Shown: positions 36,063 through 47,481, counted from the first letter of the stretch. The stretch is 64,000 nt of DNA from JAEUIE01 sp047602475 (GCA_047602475.1 JASGHE010000002.1:992001-1056000); one strand, 5' to 3'. Program-made: numbers and translations. The notes: generated from the sequence alone by a model not told the origin.

Positions 36063-38051
36063 ATGAACCTCGAAGCACCACGCCCTGACACCAGCAGCTC
36101 GACGACCGGCAGCCACCCTCGTTCCTCCCGGCTACGCTATCGTGAGTTCGTCAAGGACTACCATTCCAAACGGCTCGATGAAGCCACCGAAGCCGATAAG
36201 AGCAAGAAACCGGAGGAAGTGGCCCCACCCGATTCCGGAGTAACCACAGAAGAGGCTAAGAAGAACCGCAAGGGCAAACGCAGGGAATACCTGCGTGAAT
36301 ACTTCCGCTGGCTTTGGCCGCATCGCTATGCCGTCGCAGCGCTCTTTGTGTTTGCCCTGCTCGTGGCCGGCATGGAAATGCTCGAGCCACTCTTCATGAA
36401 GTTCATCATTGATAAGGTGCTTTTGAACGAAGGCCTGGATACAGCTTCCCGGTTAGCTCGATTGCAGATGATTGGCGCGTTGTTTCTCACCGTCATCATC
36501 GTCTCCAAGCTGCTCGGCGTGCTCAAAGACTATCGACAAAAGCTGCTCAATGTCCGGGTCATGCTCTCGCTCCGTCGAGCTCTCTATGACCGGCTCCTGC
36601 ATTTGCCTCTGGCCAAGCTGTGGGACATGAAGACCGGCGGCATCCTCTCGCGCATCACAGGTGATATCGATACTACCACCGGCCTCTTACAGATGGCCAT
36701 CGTCTCGCCTGCTCTTTCGGTCATCCGGCTGCTGATCGCTATTGCCGTGCTGATGATGTTGAACTGGCGACTTGCCCTGACGGCCTTGGCGATCATTCCC
36801 TGCGTCATGCTGATGAGCTTTACCTTCGCCCGGCGTATCAGGCCCATCTATCGTGCTGTCCGCAAGGATGTCGAAGAACTGGATGGCAGGGTCGGCGAGA
36901 CCTTCTCCGGCATCCGCATCGTCCGTGCCTTCCGACGTGAGAAGCGTGAGTCGCTCGATTTCATGCAAGCCCGTCACACGGTGTTGCGGAAGGAACTCTT
37001 CGCCCATCGCCGTGAACTGATCCTGTGGACCTCATGGGGTTTGCTGCTGGGTGCGGTCAACGTGGTGATCGTCTGGTACGGCGGTTACCTCAACATCATG
37101 GGCCAGGCTTCCATCGGCGACATCATGGCCTTCCAGTGGTACACCTTCCTGCTGCTGAACCCGGTCTGGAACATCGTTAACTCCTTCTCCGAAATGCAGC
37201 GTTCGCTGGCAGCGATGGAGCGCGTCTTTGAAGTGCTGGCCATGGACGGCGACAAACCTGACAAGCCCGATGCGGTTGATGCTCCCAGTGTCGTCAAAGA
37301 GATTCGCTTCGAGAACGTCGGCTTTGAATATCGCCCCGGCATGCCTGTCGTGCATGATTTCAATGTTGTGGTGCCCGGCGGCTCGGTTGTCGCCCTGGTG
37401 GGTAGAAGTGGTGCCGGCAAAACGACCATTACTGATCTCGTTGCCCGGTTCCACGATCCTTCGCAGGGTCGCATCCTGGTCAATGGTACCGATATCCGCG
37501 ATTACCGGCTGCGTACCTACCGGAGCCTGCTGGCCATCGTTCAGCAGGATGTCTTTCTCTTCGATGGCTCAGCAAGGGATAACATTGCCTATGGCCGGCA
37601 CGATGCTACCGCGGCGGAGGTGGAAGACGCGGCACGGCGGGCCAATGCCCACGAGTTCATCGTCAAGCTCCCCGGCCAATATGAGACCTTCGTCGGCGAG
37701 CGCGGCGTCAAGCTCTCCGGTGGTCAGCAACAGCGATTGGCTATTGCGAGAGCCATCCTCGCCTCGCCGCAGATTCTTATTCTTGATGAAGCGACGAGCA
37801 ACCTGGATACTGAAAGCGAGCAACTCATTCAGCAATCGATGGCGACCCTGCTGGCAGAGCGGACGACGTTTATCATCGCACACCGCCTGTCCACCATCCG
37901 GAAAGCAGACCTGATTCTGCTGATGGAGAACGGCAGAATCGTCGAGCAGGGCAGCCACGATGCACTGATGCAGGCCCACGGCGTGTATCACGGCATGGTG
38001 GTTCGCCAGATGGAATCACACAGCGAAAACGTCGACGAGAACTGGCGATAA
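36063..38051 (+). CDS. ABC exporter, fused membrane and ATPase domains
   Basis: The 662-residue half-transporter starts with a ~75-residue charged cytosolic extension. It then has a type 1 exporter membrane domain (VAALFVFALLVAGMEMLEPL, GALFLTVIIVSKLLGVL, VSPALSVIRLLIAIAVLMML, SWGLLLGAVNVVIVWYGGYL). The ATPase domain has Walker A GRSGAGKTT (near residue 455), Q-loop IVQQDVFLFDGS, signature LSGGQQQRLAIARAI, Walker B ILILDEATSNLD and the switch His in IAHRLST. It would work as a homodimer or with a partner encoded elsewhere, exporting lipids, peptides or drugs. ATG 36063 is preferred over TTG 36048. No partner gene is adjacent. Confidence 0.92.
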   Translation: MNLEAPRPDTSSSTTGSHPRSSRLRYREFVKDYHSKRLDEATEADKSKKPEEVAPPDSGVTTEEAKKNRKGKRREYLREYFRWLWPHRYAVAALFVFALLVAGMEMLEPLFMKFIIDKVLLNEGLDTASRLARLQMIGALFLTVIIVSKLLGVLKDYRQKLLNVRVMLSLRRALYDRLLHLPLAKLWDMKTGGILSRITGDIDTTTGLLQMAIVSPALSVIRLLIAIAVLMMLNWRLALTALAIIPCVMLMSFTFARRIRPIYRAVRKDVEELDGRVGETFSGIRIVRAFRREKRESLDFMQARHTVLRKELFAHRRELILWTSWGLLLGAVNVVIVWYGGYLNIMGQASIGDIMAFQWYTFLLLNPVWNIVNSFSEMQRSLAAMERVFEVLAMDGDKPDKPDAVDAPSVVKEIRFENVGFEYRPGMPVVHDFNVVVPGGSVVALVGRSGAGKTTITDLVARFHDPSQGRILVNGTDIRDYRLRTYRSLLAIVQQDVFLFDGSARDNIAYGRHDATAAEVEDAARRANAHEFIVKLPGQYETFVGERGVKLSGGQQQRLAIARAILASPQILILDEATSNLDTESEQLIQQSMATLLAERTTFIIAHRLSTIRKADLILLMENGRIVEQGSHDALMQAHGVYHGMVVRQMESHSENVDENWR

Positions 38052-38062
38052 ACTGGTTAGGC

Positions 38063-38152
38063 TCCTCCCCTTACTAAGGGGAGGTCGGGTGGGGTTCTTA
38101 ACGATCTATGAACCTCTCTAACCCCCTCCAACTCCCCCTTGGTAAGGGGGAG
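38063..38152. repeat. Palindromic repeat, copy B (CTCCCCTTA family)
   Basis: This copy has CTCCCCTTACTAAGGGGAG, GTGGGGTTCTTA, a spacer, AACCCCCTCCAACTCCCCC and TTGGTAAGGGGGAG. It matches copy A at 33837 in order and direction, with a different spacer. It lies 12 bp after the ABC exporter stop and may serve as its transcript end. Confidence 0.75.
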
Positions 38153-38267
38153 AGAAATCAGAATCCCATTGCGATTCTGATACGAGCGGGTAGGATAGAA
38201 GTGTAAACTCTGCTGCCTTGTCCAGCACCTACGGACACAGCTTCCCCCGCCTGCCTTGGATATGTGC

Positions 38268-39636
38268 ATGCTGACGATTTATGGCAACCGTTCTTCAGGC
38301 TACTGCGATGGCGTTTCCCGACGAAGCTTCCTGAAGCTGGGAGGTCTTACCGCCCTCGCTGGTGGCCTCTCGCTCAGCGACCTGTTCAGGCAAACCGCAC
38401 AAGCTAACCCCCTCAACGCCAATCGCTCCCGGCAGAAGTCGATCATTCAGATCTATCTCGGCGGGGGTGCGCCTCACCAGGATACGTTCGATCTGAAGCC
38501 CAACGCACCCTCGGAAATTCGAGGCGAGTTCAAGCCCATACGAACCAATGTCTCCGGCATCGATATTTGCGAGATCTTCCCTCAGCTTGCCAAACCCATG
38601 CATCAGTGTGCCCTCATTCGCAGCATCGTCGGCATGCGTGATGAACATGCTCCGCATCAATGCTATACCGGCTGGCACTCGGGTGGCCCTAAGTCTCTCC
38701 AGGCTCTGGGCGGGCGACCCAGCCTCGGTGCAGCCGTCGCCAAGCTACTGGGCCCCATCGATCCCTCGGTTCCGCCGTTCGTTGGTCTGGCTCCGCAAAC
38801 GGGACATCGGCCCTACACCGATCCGGGCATCTCCGGCTACCTCGGACCATCCTTCAACGCCTTCAAACCCGATGGCACCGGCATGGCCAACATGCGGTTG
38901 CGCGAACGTCACGCTGGAGAATCTGAAGGATCGAAAGCAATTGATTGAATCGTTTGATGCACTGAAGAAAGATATCGATTGCAATCGGGTGCTCGAAGCG
39001 GCGGACTCCTCCGTACAGCGGGCGATGGAAGTGCTCACCTCCAGCAGACTGGTCGATGCCCTCGATTTGACAAAGGAAGATCCCCGACTGCGTGATCGCT
39101 ATGGCGATGGCAAGCCCTATCAACACTCGGGCGATGGTGCCCCGACTAATAACGAACAATTCCTCCTCGCTCGTCGCCTGGTCGAAGCTGGTGTGCGGGT
39201 CGTCTCGCTCACCTATGGCTTCTGGGATGGTCATGGCGGCAACTTCCCCTTGGTGCGTGATCATGGTTCCAAGCTCGATCAGGCCCTGTCAGCACTCCTC
39301 GAAGATCTGGAACAACGGGGCCTGAGTGACGATGTCTGCGTCATCGTCTGGGGTGAGTTCGGCAGAACGCCACGCATCAATAAGGCTGCCGGGCGAGATC
39401 ATTGGCCCCAGGTGAACTGTGCCCTGATGGCGGGCGGCGGCTTGCGGATGGGGCAAGTCATCGGCGCGACCAATCGATTGGGCGAATATGCTCAGGATCG
39501 GCCCGTTCATTTCTCCGAAGTCGTTTCGACGATGTATCATGTGATGGGCATTGATACTTCGAGTACCACTTTGCTCGATCCGACCGGCAGACCGCAATAT
39601 CTCGTCGAAGGTGCTCCCATCAAAGAGCTGATATGA
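38268..39636 (+). CDS. DUF1501 Tat-exported protein, frameshifted near 38905
   Basis: The first frame (ATG 38268; upstream starts possible) has a twin-arginine signal (SRRSFLKLGGLTALAGGLSL), then the DUF1501 core: KSIIQIYLGGGAPHQDTFDL, GIDICEIFPQLAKPMHQCAL, HAPHQCYTGWHSGG. The second frame continues with VTLENLKDRKQLIESFD, RVVSLTYGFWDGHGGNF, DDVCVIVWGEFGRTPRINKA and AGRDHWPQVNCALMAGGG. Restoring one GC in TTGCGCGAAC gives R-L-R-A-N-V-T-L-E-N-L, matching the usual family sequence, for 456 residues. DUF1501 proteins are sulfatase-like and in planctomycetes usually sit next to a DUF1549/DUF1553 cytochrome-type partner, which is absent here. Confidence 0.88.
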
Positions 39637-39652
39637 TGGCTCGATAAATAAA

Positions 39653-39693
39653 ACCGGCCTCGCATCTAGATCGATGGCGAGGCCGGTAGTTTT
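39653..39693. terminator. Bidirectional terminator between DUF1501 and the HMA protein gene
   Basis: A perfect 11-bp stem (ACCGGCCTCGC / GCGAGGCCGGT) with a 13-nt loop is followed by AGTTTT on the plus strand and preceded by AATAAA, which gives a T-run on the minus strand. The two flanking genes converge here. Confidence 0.88.
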
Positions 39694-39716
39694 CATGTTG
39701 ATGACTGACCAACAGA

Positions 39717-40247
39717 TTACTTTTCCACTTTGGCGTGATACCCTGCTTCGTTCAGGGCCTTGATCACCTGAGCAGCGTCGAAGTCGCCGGTCACTTCAAA
39801 GCTGGTCTTGCGCGAGACGACGGTATCTTCTTTGACGCCATCGACTTTCTTGAGAACCTTCTTGATGTCCTTGGTGCAGGTTTGACAGCAATTGTGAATA
39901 GCGGTGATCTTCAGCTTGCTGACCTTGCCCGGCGTGACTCCGCTGTCGTCCTTGATCGTCAGGGTCTTGCTTCCGGTATCGCCATGGAAACCGCCCGCTG
40001 CCAGGGCATCGAGAGCCTTCTGGGCGGCAGCATCGTCCCGGGCGGTGATGGAAATCTTCCCGCCATTCTGATCACAAGTGGCTGTGACGCCCTCAACACC
40101 TTTGAGAATCTTGTTGGCGGCGCTCACGCAGGCAAAGCAACACAGATGCACATTCGTGAGTTCAACTTTCGTATCAGCCATCGCCGGTGCGCCCAGGGCA
40201 AGCAGCAGGCACAGCGACGACGCAAACAGGCATCGTGAGAAGTTCAT
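39717..40247 (-). CDS. Exported protein with two heavy-metal-associated domains
   Basis: The 176-residue product has a signal peptide (CLFASSLCLLLALGAPAMAD) and two HMA domains. Domain 1 reads KVELTNVHLCCFACVSAANK, domain 2 KLKITAIHNCCQTCTKDIKK. Both have CCxxC in place of the classical C-x-x-C of copper chaperones, so each offers three cysteines. HMA domains bind Cu+ or similar ions. Here the protein is exported, which argues for periplasmic metal capture or sensing. AAGGG lies upstream of the ATG. Confidence 0.85.
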   Translation of the reverse strand: MNFSRCLFASSLCLLLALGAPAMADTKVELTNVHLCCFACVSAANKILKGVEGVTATCDQNGGKISITARDDAAAQKALDALAAGGFHGDTGSKTLTIKDDSGVTPGKVSKLKITAIHNCCQTCTKDIKKVLKKVDGVKEDTVVSRKTSFEVTGDFDAAQVIKALNEAGYHAKVEK

Positions 40248-40305
40248 GGAAACCCTTTCGAGAGGAAATGGAGCTAAACCTATTATAGGAGTCTGTTGAG
40301 TAATC

Positions 40306-40401
40306 GTGGCAGGGGTCAGATGTACTCATCTGCCCCCTGCGTGTGGAGCAACACGATTGCACCTCACGCAGGGGGCAACGGAGTACGTTGACCCTTGCCA
40401 C
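40306..40401. repeat. Cloverleaf palindromic element, copy 1
   Basis: The outer arms are GTGGCAGGGGTCA and TGACCCTTGCCAC (one mismatch). Between them lie side hairpin 1 (GATG-TACT-CATC), an inner stem (TGCCCCCTGCGTG / CACGCAGGGGGCA) and side hairpin 2 (ACGG-AGTA-CGT, lacking one C). Farther out, GAGTCTGTTGA (~40290) pairs with CAACAGGCTC (~40420). Confidence 0.85.
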
Positions 40402-40459
40402 ATCGCTCAGTTTTCCAACAGGCTCGTTGGCGATAGGGCCGCGCCGGACATGACTGGCG

Positions 40460-43400
40460 CTATTTCACCTCCAGCAGGATGCTCTCCGAATGGCTGTTAA
40501 ACTCGGGAGCATACATGCATTCGATATGCGCCATGCCAGTAGGGTAGAGTCCCTGATGCTGGACCCGTAGAGAATACTCGAACACATAGGTGCCCTTCGG
40601 CAGATAGTCGATGAAGAAGTGGCTGGCAGTATCCTTGGTGGACTCATAGTAGCCGAGGCCATCCTGATACTTGTACCTGCTGAGCACATTCACTGGCTCG
40701 GTTCCGCTGCCACGGTGATCCTTCATGTGGATATACTCCATGTCCCGGTCGGTGCGAAGCACGATACGAACGACGAGTTCATCGCCCACGTTCACCGCAC
40801 CTTGCACCGCCTCCAGCACCGGCCCCTTCTTGGTGTATGTGCGTTTGAAGAGTTGCTTTTGCAGCTTCAGCGGCGTGCCTTCGTGCGGGGTGACCTTGCT
40901 GATGTCTTCGAGATATTGCCAGTGCATGCTGCCCCAGGCGACACCGGGATCGATCTTTTTCAGCTCGATCTTTCCCATTTCCGGTTTCACTTCACCACGG
41001 ACAAACTTCTGCTCGTAGAAACCGGTGCCTGCTTCTACCTTCTCCGGCTTGATGGCGACGCCGGCCAAGGACATTTCGACCAGGGCATCCGACTTGAGCA
41101 GATTGTCGCCCCGCAACAGCAGACTGTAGACAGCATCGGCGGTGGACTTGGTGGTCTTCCAGTTCTGGGTCTGCTTTTGCTTGAGCAGCCAGACCTTGCA
41201 GTCTTCGACAGCCTGGGCGTCATTCATGACTTCATCGAAGGCTTCAATCATGAGAGCCTGGGTTTCGATGGGGGCGTGATACCACCAGAAGCTGAGTTCG
41301 GTGTCGCGCCAGAAGCGGCCCATTTCCTCATCAGTCACCGATCTTTCCTTGATGGACGCCATGATGGCCTTTGGTGTTTCCTTGTCCCCCCAGCGTTTGA
41401 GCGCCAGGGCCAGATGAGCCTGTGATTGGCGATTGGCCAATTGCAGCCAGTACTTCTTCGCCTGGCCTATCCAGTAGTTGAAGGCTTCCTTGTACTGGTC
41501 GGCCACTTTCTGATCTTCGACAAAGAAGCTGCGACCGTACAGATACAGGGCGATGGTGGAGGTGAGGTGGTTCTTATCCTTGTCGTCGGGATGGTGACGG
41601 AGGATATCGCGATAGATGCGATCCATCCAGGCATCGAGCCGGTTGAGAGATTTGATGGCGGGAGCCATGTCGAGCTTGAGGCCGAGATGCCTCATGCGGC
41701 CCATGCCTGTGGTGATATAGAGCGTGATGTATTCGTTGTCAGGCCCGCCGGGGAACCAGCTCCAGGCCCCGGTGGCGTTCTGCAACTCCACCAGCTTGCG
41801 GAAGGCGCGATCGGTTTCATTGTTCAAGCGGTTCTCGTCGAAAAGGATGCCGACCTGCCGACGGGACTCGCTTTCCTTGTTCGCCTGCCGCAGCCAGGGT
41901 GTCTCCTCGAGCATCACCGCCTTGAGATCCTGGTTCTTCTCGAGGGGGCTATCGAGAGCGGGGGTGTTCTTCCACTGGTCGAACACCCGACGAATCTTCG
42001 GATCGGAGAGAGCAATGTGGCGGGCCAGGCTGTTGGCATAGAAGCGGTTAAAGGTCTGCTCGGAACATTCGTACGGGTACTCCATCAAGTAGGGCAACGC
42101 CAGGACAGCATACCAGGATGGGTTGGAGACCATCTGCACCGTCAGCGATTGATGCTGAAGCGTGTCCGACTTCGCCGAGTCGATCAGCTTCTTGAACTGG
42201 AAGGCCTTGGTCTCCTTGCCGCGAATGGGAAGCGGCAGCGACTCCTGAACGAGGACCCGTCTCGAGAGAACCGGAACCATACCTTCTTCGCCATCGGAAA
42301 GTTTGTCGGTCGCGCCGACAGCCTTGTAGGTGATCGGGCCGACGTTATCGGGCACGTTCAGCTTCCAGGAAAAGCTGCGTGACTCTTTGGATGGAATGTC
42401 GAATGGATGATCCAGATCGATGTTGCCCAGGGCTGCGTCCAGGGTTTTGCCGGTTCGGGAATCGGTCAACGTGAGACGCACCTTGCCCTGCTGGCGCGTG
42501 GGTGACTGATTGCTGACTTTGACAGTGAACTCGAGCTTGTCGCCTTCTCGCAGGAATCGTGGCGGGTTGGGTTGCACCATCAAATCCTTAGCCGTCACCA
42601 CCGTGTCTTCGAGGTAGCCGCTTCTGAGTTCCTTATCATGAGCGAAGCCCATGAACTTCCACTTGGTCAGCGCTTCAGGCATGGTGATTTTCATCTTCAC
42701 TGTGCCCTGGTCGTCGGTCAGCAGATGGGGAAGAAAAAGGCAGTCTCGTTAAGATTGGTACGTGTACTGACGTTGTCAAGCTTGGGCCCCGAGGGAGAAA
42801 CGGGTGGTTCACCTGCCACAGGTGTGGCCAACTTCGCAGGAGCCGAATTCGCGATGGCGCCGTCTGCTACTGCAAACGTCATGGCTTCTGACTTCGGAGC
42901 CATACCCCCTTCTCTGGCTGGTGCTCCGGGTGCGCCCATTCCACCCCCCACGCCTCCCATAGACCCCGGTCGCCCTGTATTCATGGACAAGTACCGCCAA
43001 AGGTTGGCCGTAATATCCGCCGGAAATTGGCGATAGTGGAAGTGAGCAGATAGGAATTGTTGCGGGAACATTCCTGCGATTTGGTACATCGCCATCTGAT
43101 AGTTCTGGAACTGGGTGTTCAGATAGGATCGATCCTGATAGAAGACCGAAATAGCCTGCATCCATTGATGCGGTAAATAGGCGTCCAGCGAGGCGTCGTA
43201 ACACGCCGCCGCCATCTCTGCCACTGCCTTGCGGGCATCGGGCCCCGTTAGTACCGCTGTCCAGGTCTCTTTCTTGCCCGGTTCGAGCTTCGAGACAAAG
43301 TGCTCCCACTTCACCTTCAGTTCCTTATTTGTCCACGGCACCTCGACCTGCCGTGATTCGAGATAGGCACGGTTCTCACGAATGAAGGTGACTCTCACCT

Positions 43401-46400
43401 GGAAACCACCTCGCATCAGTTCATTGGTCGCCTGCTTGATGAGGTATTGTGTGTTGTCGCCGCTGGTCCAGTAACTGGAGATGATGCGCTGGCGATGCTC
43501 AATCTCGATGAAAGCCTTCCCGGATTCATAACCGGTGCCCCAGACAGCCGAGAATTCCTCGCCAGGCTCCAGCTTCCACTTCGGTGCCGCAAACAAATTC
43601 GGGATCTTCAAGGACAACTTATTGGCAGCGGGGTCGATCACCTGAAACTGTACCATCGCCTTGACGGGCTTGCCGAAACGATCGCTGGTTTCGAGCATCG
43701 CCCGGTAGATGCCCACGCCGAGCTTGACCGACGAATCGATCTCGCCCTTTTCCGGGGTGGTAAAGTCGGAGGAGGAGACCTGTTCGCCCAGTTCCCAGGT
43801 GCGCGGGTCGGCTGGATCGGGCATCGGTGGCGTGACCGCTACTTTAGGCTGCACTCGACCCGGAACGCGGCGAACCGGTCTGGGACTGGGCCGCCCGAAA
43901 AACCCTACTCGAATCACCTTGTCCGGCTGCTTGAGACTGTAGACCTTGATCGTCCCCTGCGCTGATTGCCCCTGGCCGTCAATCGTCGTGGTCGAAATCT
44001 TCAACTTCACCGGCTCGCCGTTCGTAAGCCAGTCATCGGCAGAGACAGTCGCTTGAAGGGCGGTGTAGCCGATTTGCAGCGAACGAGATCCGCTGCGAGT
44101 TTCGCCCGTGGTATCTGTCACATCCACAGTAACCGAGTAGGTAAAGATCGGTTCATCCTTCTCAGCCACCGCAGGATCGGGCTTGGCTGTGAAGCTGGCA
44201 GAGAACGTCCCGTCCGGTTCGGTGATCGACGTTCCATGAGCGATCTCCTGGGCGGCTCCAGCCTGGGCCGGCATCCGCCACCAGTAGTAGTAGCCCCACC
44301 AGGCGGGATAACGAACCTGTCGACTCACTCGATACCGCAACTTCGCGCCGCTGACAGCCGCGCCGGAATAACCCATGGCTTTGCCGGTGAACTTCACCGT
44401 ATCGTTGAGCTTGGGCGAATCTTTGGTGGCATGTACTGTGACTTCAAACTTGGGCCGCTTGTATTCTTCCACATGGAACAGAGCGATGCCTTGCGGCCCG
44501 GTGGATTGAATCATCATCCGCCCCATCAGCCGATCGCGCGGAGCGGTGAACGATCCGCTGAAGGAACCCACGTCGTTCGTGACCAGTTGCAGCTTGCTGA
44601 TCTCCTTCTGGTTCGGATCGAGAAACTGCACCGTGATGCTTTGTCGAGACAGTGTTTGATAGTTCAACTTGTCATGATCGCCCTTCAGCGCGATGCCTTT
44701 GAAGCGAATGGTCTGTCCCGGGCGATAAATGGAACGATCAGTGAAAAAGACTACCTGTTCAAAAACTTGTGGATGCTGGCCGACTCCATAGTTGTACATG
44801 TCGTTATCGTTGGAAATCCTCTGACCCCTGGCGCTGGCGAGGAAAATCACAGGCTTCTCTTTTGGCCCGGCATAGCGGAACAGGCCGTTCTTATCCGTGA
44901 CTAGCTCCTTGCCCATCTCCAGACGATTTTGTTGATAATTGCGAATGAAGGGAGTGACCTTCGCCCCGTCGATCGGCTCGCCTGATCGGGAATCAAGAAC
45001 AAATCCCTCCATGACTCCTCGGAGCTGATCCTGACGAAGAACCAGAGCCAGCTCGCTGACCCAAAACGAGGAAACAGACAAGGGTGGACCATCGCTGGTG
45101 AACTGCGGATTCGGACAAGCGACTACGAAGTAGAACCCGGCAGGGAGATTCTCCGGAGGCGATACTTCTTCACTGCGCTGCTGGTAATCCTCCGTAGCAG
45201 GCAACTCTGAGGACCACTCAGCCACCGGCTTCTGCTTCATCAGGGCCTGTCGCCGTTGGTCATCCAATTGCTCCGGTCGGCTGTAGGCGTTCTGTTTGAT
45301 CAATCGATCCCAATCAGCCTGGTACACTCGGAAATAGAGCTTCGTCAGGTTCTTGTAATCGACATGCAGCTTGGCGTAGGGCTTGGCCCAAACCCTTTCC
45401 AGGTTTACCTGGTAGTGAGGTGTCTCAATACCCTGAATGATGTTATGGCATTGGATTCCCCCTTGACTCTTTGGGAACCGGTTCTTGCCCTGCAGAGCGA
45501 TGTTGCGTGCTTCCACCAGATCATTTTCGGATTGCACTACACCGGCCAGCTCTGCCAGTGCCAGCGAACTCAGTTCGTGCCTGGTGTTTTCATCTGCGAT
45601 TTGCTTCAACCTCTTCTTGTAAAGGGCGTTCTTCTCCTCGCCGTAGGCATGGTTGTGCCCGAATCGCAGCCGGTGCAGATCAGCGTCCAGCAGCGCAGAA
45701 CGATCATCATCCGCGCTATGGAACTGCAGCAGCTTCTGATAAAGCAGAATGGCTTTGAGCTTGGGTGAATCGAAATCCGTCGTGTCAGGCTTCCACGTCA
45801 TGAAGGCATCGCGGGCTCCATGAATCGGGCTGGAAGCGTCGATTTCAAAAGCATCCTCCGCCTTCGCCGCCGAAAGCTCGCCCGAACCATAGAAGTTCAA
45901 CGCTTCAAATGCGACGAAATCATAGAGTGTCGGTCGATAGCTGTCGGGGAATGTGCCCTTTTCGATCAGCGAGTCATACTCCTTGATGGGTATCTTCTTC
46001 AGCTCCTCTTCGTTGCTCAGCGCCTTGGCAAACTGGTTGTCGATCTCTTTGAACAGTCGAGACAAATCCCAGGTGGTGAAGTCTTCCGAGGGAGCCGCTG
46101 CCGTCGACGTCCGCTGCATGAATCGCCAGCGGTTATGCATGAAGTAATGCCAATACCATTGGGCCAGTATCGCTTCCATTACCGGCTTCATCTCAGCCGG
46201 GGCCTTGGCGATCTCTGCCTTCATGCGTGTGATGCGTTCTTCCGGCTTGTTGCCCTGAATCATCCCTTCGTAAGCAATCCGGCTGGCGATAGCCTTGATC
46301 GCTTCAGGGTAGGCTTTCTCTTCCAGGGCTGACTGAATGATCGGCTCAATTTCCTTGATGGCTGTCTGTGGCAATCCTTTCTTGATCGCCTCGCGCACCT

Positions 46401-46515
46401 TGTTCCATTGGGCATCCCGTTGCTTTTGATCAAGATACATCGAGGTATTCCAGGCAAGAAGGATTCCGATGAATCCCATTAACACGATGGCAGAGACTAA
46501 TATCCGTCCGCGCAT
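40460..46515 (-). CDS. Alpha-2-macroglobulin family protein, frameshifted near 42730
   Basis: Two frames (46515 to ~42730 and ~42730 to 40460) join into a 2,018-residue protein if the CCCC near 42730 had one more C (FFFPHLLTDDQGT). An N-terminal membrane segment (LVSAIVLMGFIGILLAWN) anchors it in the envelope. The first ~400 residues are helical. Macroglobulin-like beta domains follow (FTDRSIYRPGQTIRFKGIAL, FHVEEYKRPKFEVTVHATKD, TTGETRSGSRSLQIGYTALQ). The second frame opens with the conserved ITMPEALTKWKFMGFAHD and has the thioester motif YPYECSEQTFNRFY (CxEQ; ~42060). Bacterial homologues trap attacking proteases by the thioester after cleavage. The usual neighbour, a PBP1C-type synthase gene, is not here. 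A Gly/Met-rich linker precedes the junction. Confidence 0.9.
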
Positions 46516-46722
46516 GGCAATTTCCCGAAAGAGGTGCGTTCACTTCATCAAAACATGCTGTAGATGTCAACAGTCAGACGAGGCAGTGCCTGAATTAGAT
46601 GTACCCGAATGAAAAATCAGCTCTAGCTGAGATGAGGAGTAATTTTCAATCTAATTAGGCACCCTATCTGCATAGTAAAGCCTCATAACGTGTTGGGATT
46701 CATTTCTCCGGAGGTTTTCATC

Positions 46723-47016
46723 ATGTGCATGCACTACCATCGTGTTCTGATAGAACATGGGATTTCGCCGGGAGAATGGGCGATATTGTCGGCATCGAGT
46801 TATTTCACCCCCGTACTGCCATTGCAGTTGGTAATCCAGGCGCGCCTTGGATCGGAAGATGACTTCTCAACTGATGAGCTCAAAGAAGCAGGCATGAGTT
46901 GTGCCAGCCGGGGATGGCTTACCGCCGGGGAGAATGGAATTACTCTTTCGGACGAAGGCCGACAAACCTGCGAATGTATCGAACAGGAACTGATGGAAAC
47001 GGTGGAACTACTCTGA
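46723..47016 (+). CDS. Small winged-helix-like protein
   Basis: ATG 46723 is fixed by GGAGG ending 9 nt upstream; an in-frame start at 46690 lacks a site. The 97-residue product has a helical first half (HRVLIEHGISPGEWAILSAS) and a second half with the S/T-x-E-L-x-x-A-G and GWLTAGENGITLSDEGRQTC segments that recall the recognition helix and wing of MarR/PadR-type regulators. It may be a DNA-binding regulator or a degenerate copy. A strong terminator follows. The gene lies divergent from the macroglobulin gene. Confidence 0.65.
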   Translation: MCMHYHRVLIEHGISPGEWAILSASSYFTPVLPLQLVIQARLGSEDDFSTDELKEAGMSCASRGWLTAGENGITLSDEGRQTCECIEQELMETVELL

Positions 47017-47051
47017 GAGCCGACTTGCCAGACAGGTAAACACCGGCAAAA

Positions 47052-47094
47052 GGCTTGGTGGACAGTAGTTAGTCCACCAAGCCTGATTCTTTTA
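47052..47094 (+). terminator. Rho-independent terminator after the winged-helix gene
   Basis: A perfect 12-bp stem (GGCTTGGTGGAC / GTCCACCAAGCC) with an 8-nt loop is followed by TGATTCTTTT. It lies 36 bp past the stop codon. Confidence 0.85.
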
Positions 47095-47097
47095 TCA

Positions 47098-47146
47098 TTC
47101 ACCCCTCTCCACTGGAGGGAGAGGTTGGGGTGAGGGTGTTCTTTTT
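47098..47146. repeat. Dispersed G/C-rich palindrome
   Basis: CACCCCTCTCCACTGGAGGG followed by AGAGGTTGGGGTGAGGGTG is the same family as the repeats at 14671 and 17626. Confidence 0.7.
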
Positions 47147-47157
47147 GTTAGACCTTC

Positions 47158-47481
47158 TTAGTCCTTGTCTTTGCCCTTGCCCTTTTCAGATTCCATGTTG
47201 TCCGACTTCTTGCTCACATACTTTGCTGTAGCGATTACCGTCTTGAGAGCTTCAGCCGCTTCCCGGGCTTCTTTCTCCGTGGCGTGACCTACGGGAGAAC
47301 CGGCCAGGTATTTGCCATCGCCGTCACGGACGCTGAAGCGGAACTTCCCGTCTTTCGATTCGACCAGTTCGATGGTGCCTTGCTTGCTGCTTTTCTTACC
47401 CTGGGCCAACGCTTCTCCGCTGCCCGAAGTAAGGAAGATAGCAACAGCGCCTACAGACAACAGACCTATGATTTTCTTCAT
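47158..47481 (-). CDS. Exported DUF1508 (YegP-like) protein
   Basis: ATG 47481 is chosen because AGGAG lies just upstream and it starts a signal peptide (KKIIGLLSVGAVAIFLTSGS). The 107-residue product contains one DUF1508 unit: TIELVESKDGKFRFSVRDGD, GKYLAGSPVGHATEKEAREA. The end is Lys-rich and highly charged (ESEKGKGKDKD). DUF1508 units form small swapped dimers of unknown function; export is less usual, since YegP is cytosolic. Lys/Ser-rich segments flank the unit. Confidence 0.78.
   Translation of the reverse strand: MKKIIGLLSVGAVAIFLTSGSGEALAQGKKSSKQGTIELVESKDGKFRFSVRDGDGKYLAGSPVGHATEKEAREAAEALKTVIATAKYVSKKSDNMESEKGKGKDKD

Noticed and set aside
33837..38152. The two CTCCCCTTA repeats as ends of a composite transposon
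   Set aside because: They are in the same orientation, enclose ordinary chromosomal genes (DUF3500, enoyl-CoA hydratase, ABC exporter) and no transposase is present.
40619..42382. Two long plus-strand frames (268 and 318 residues) opposite the macroglobulin gene
   Set aside because: The minus strand codes for clear macroglobulin domains with the thioester motif; the antisense frames show no family or start signals.
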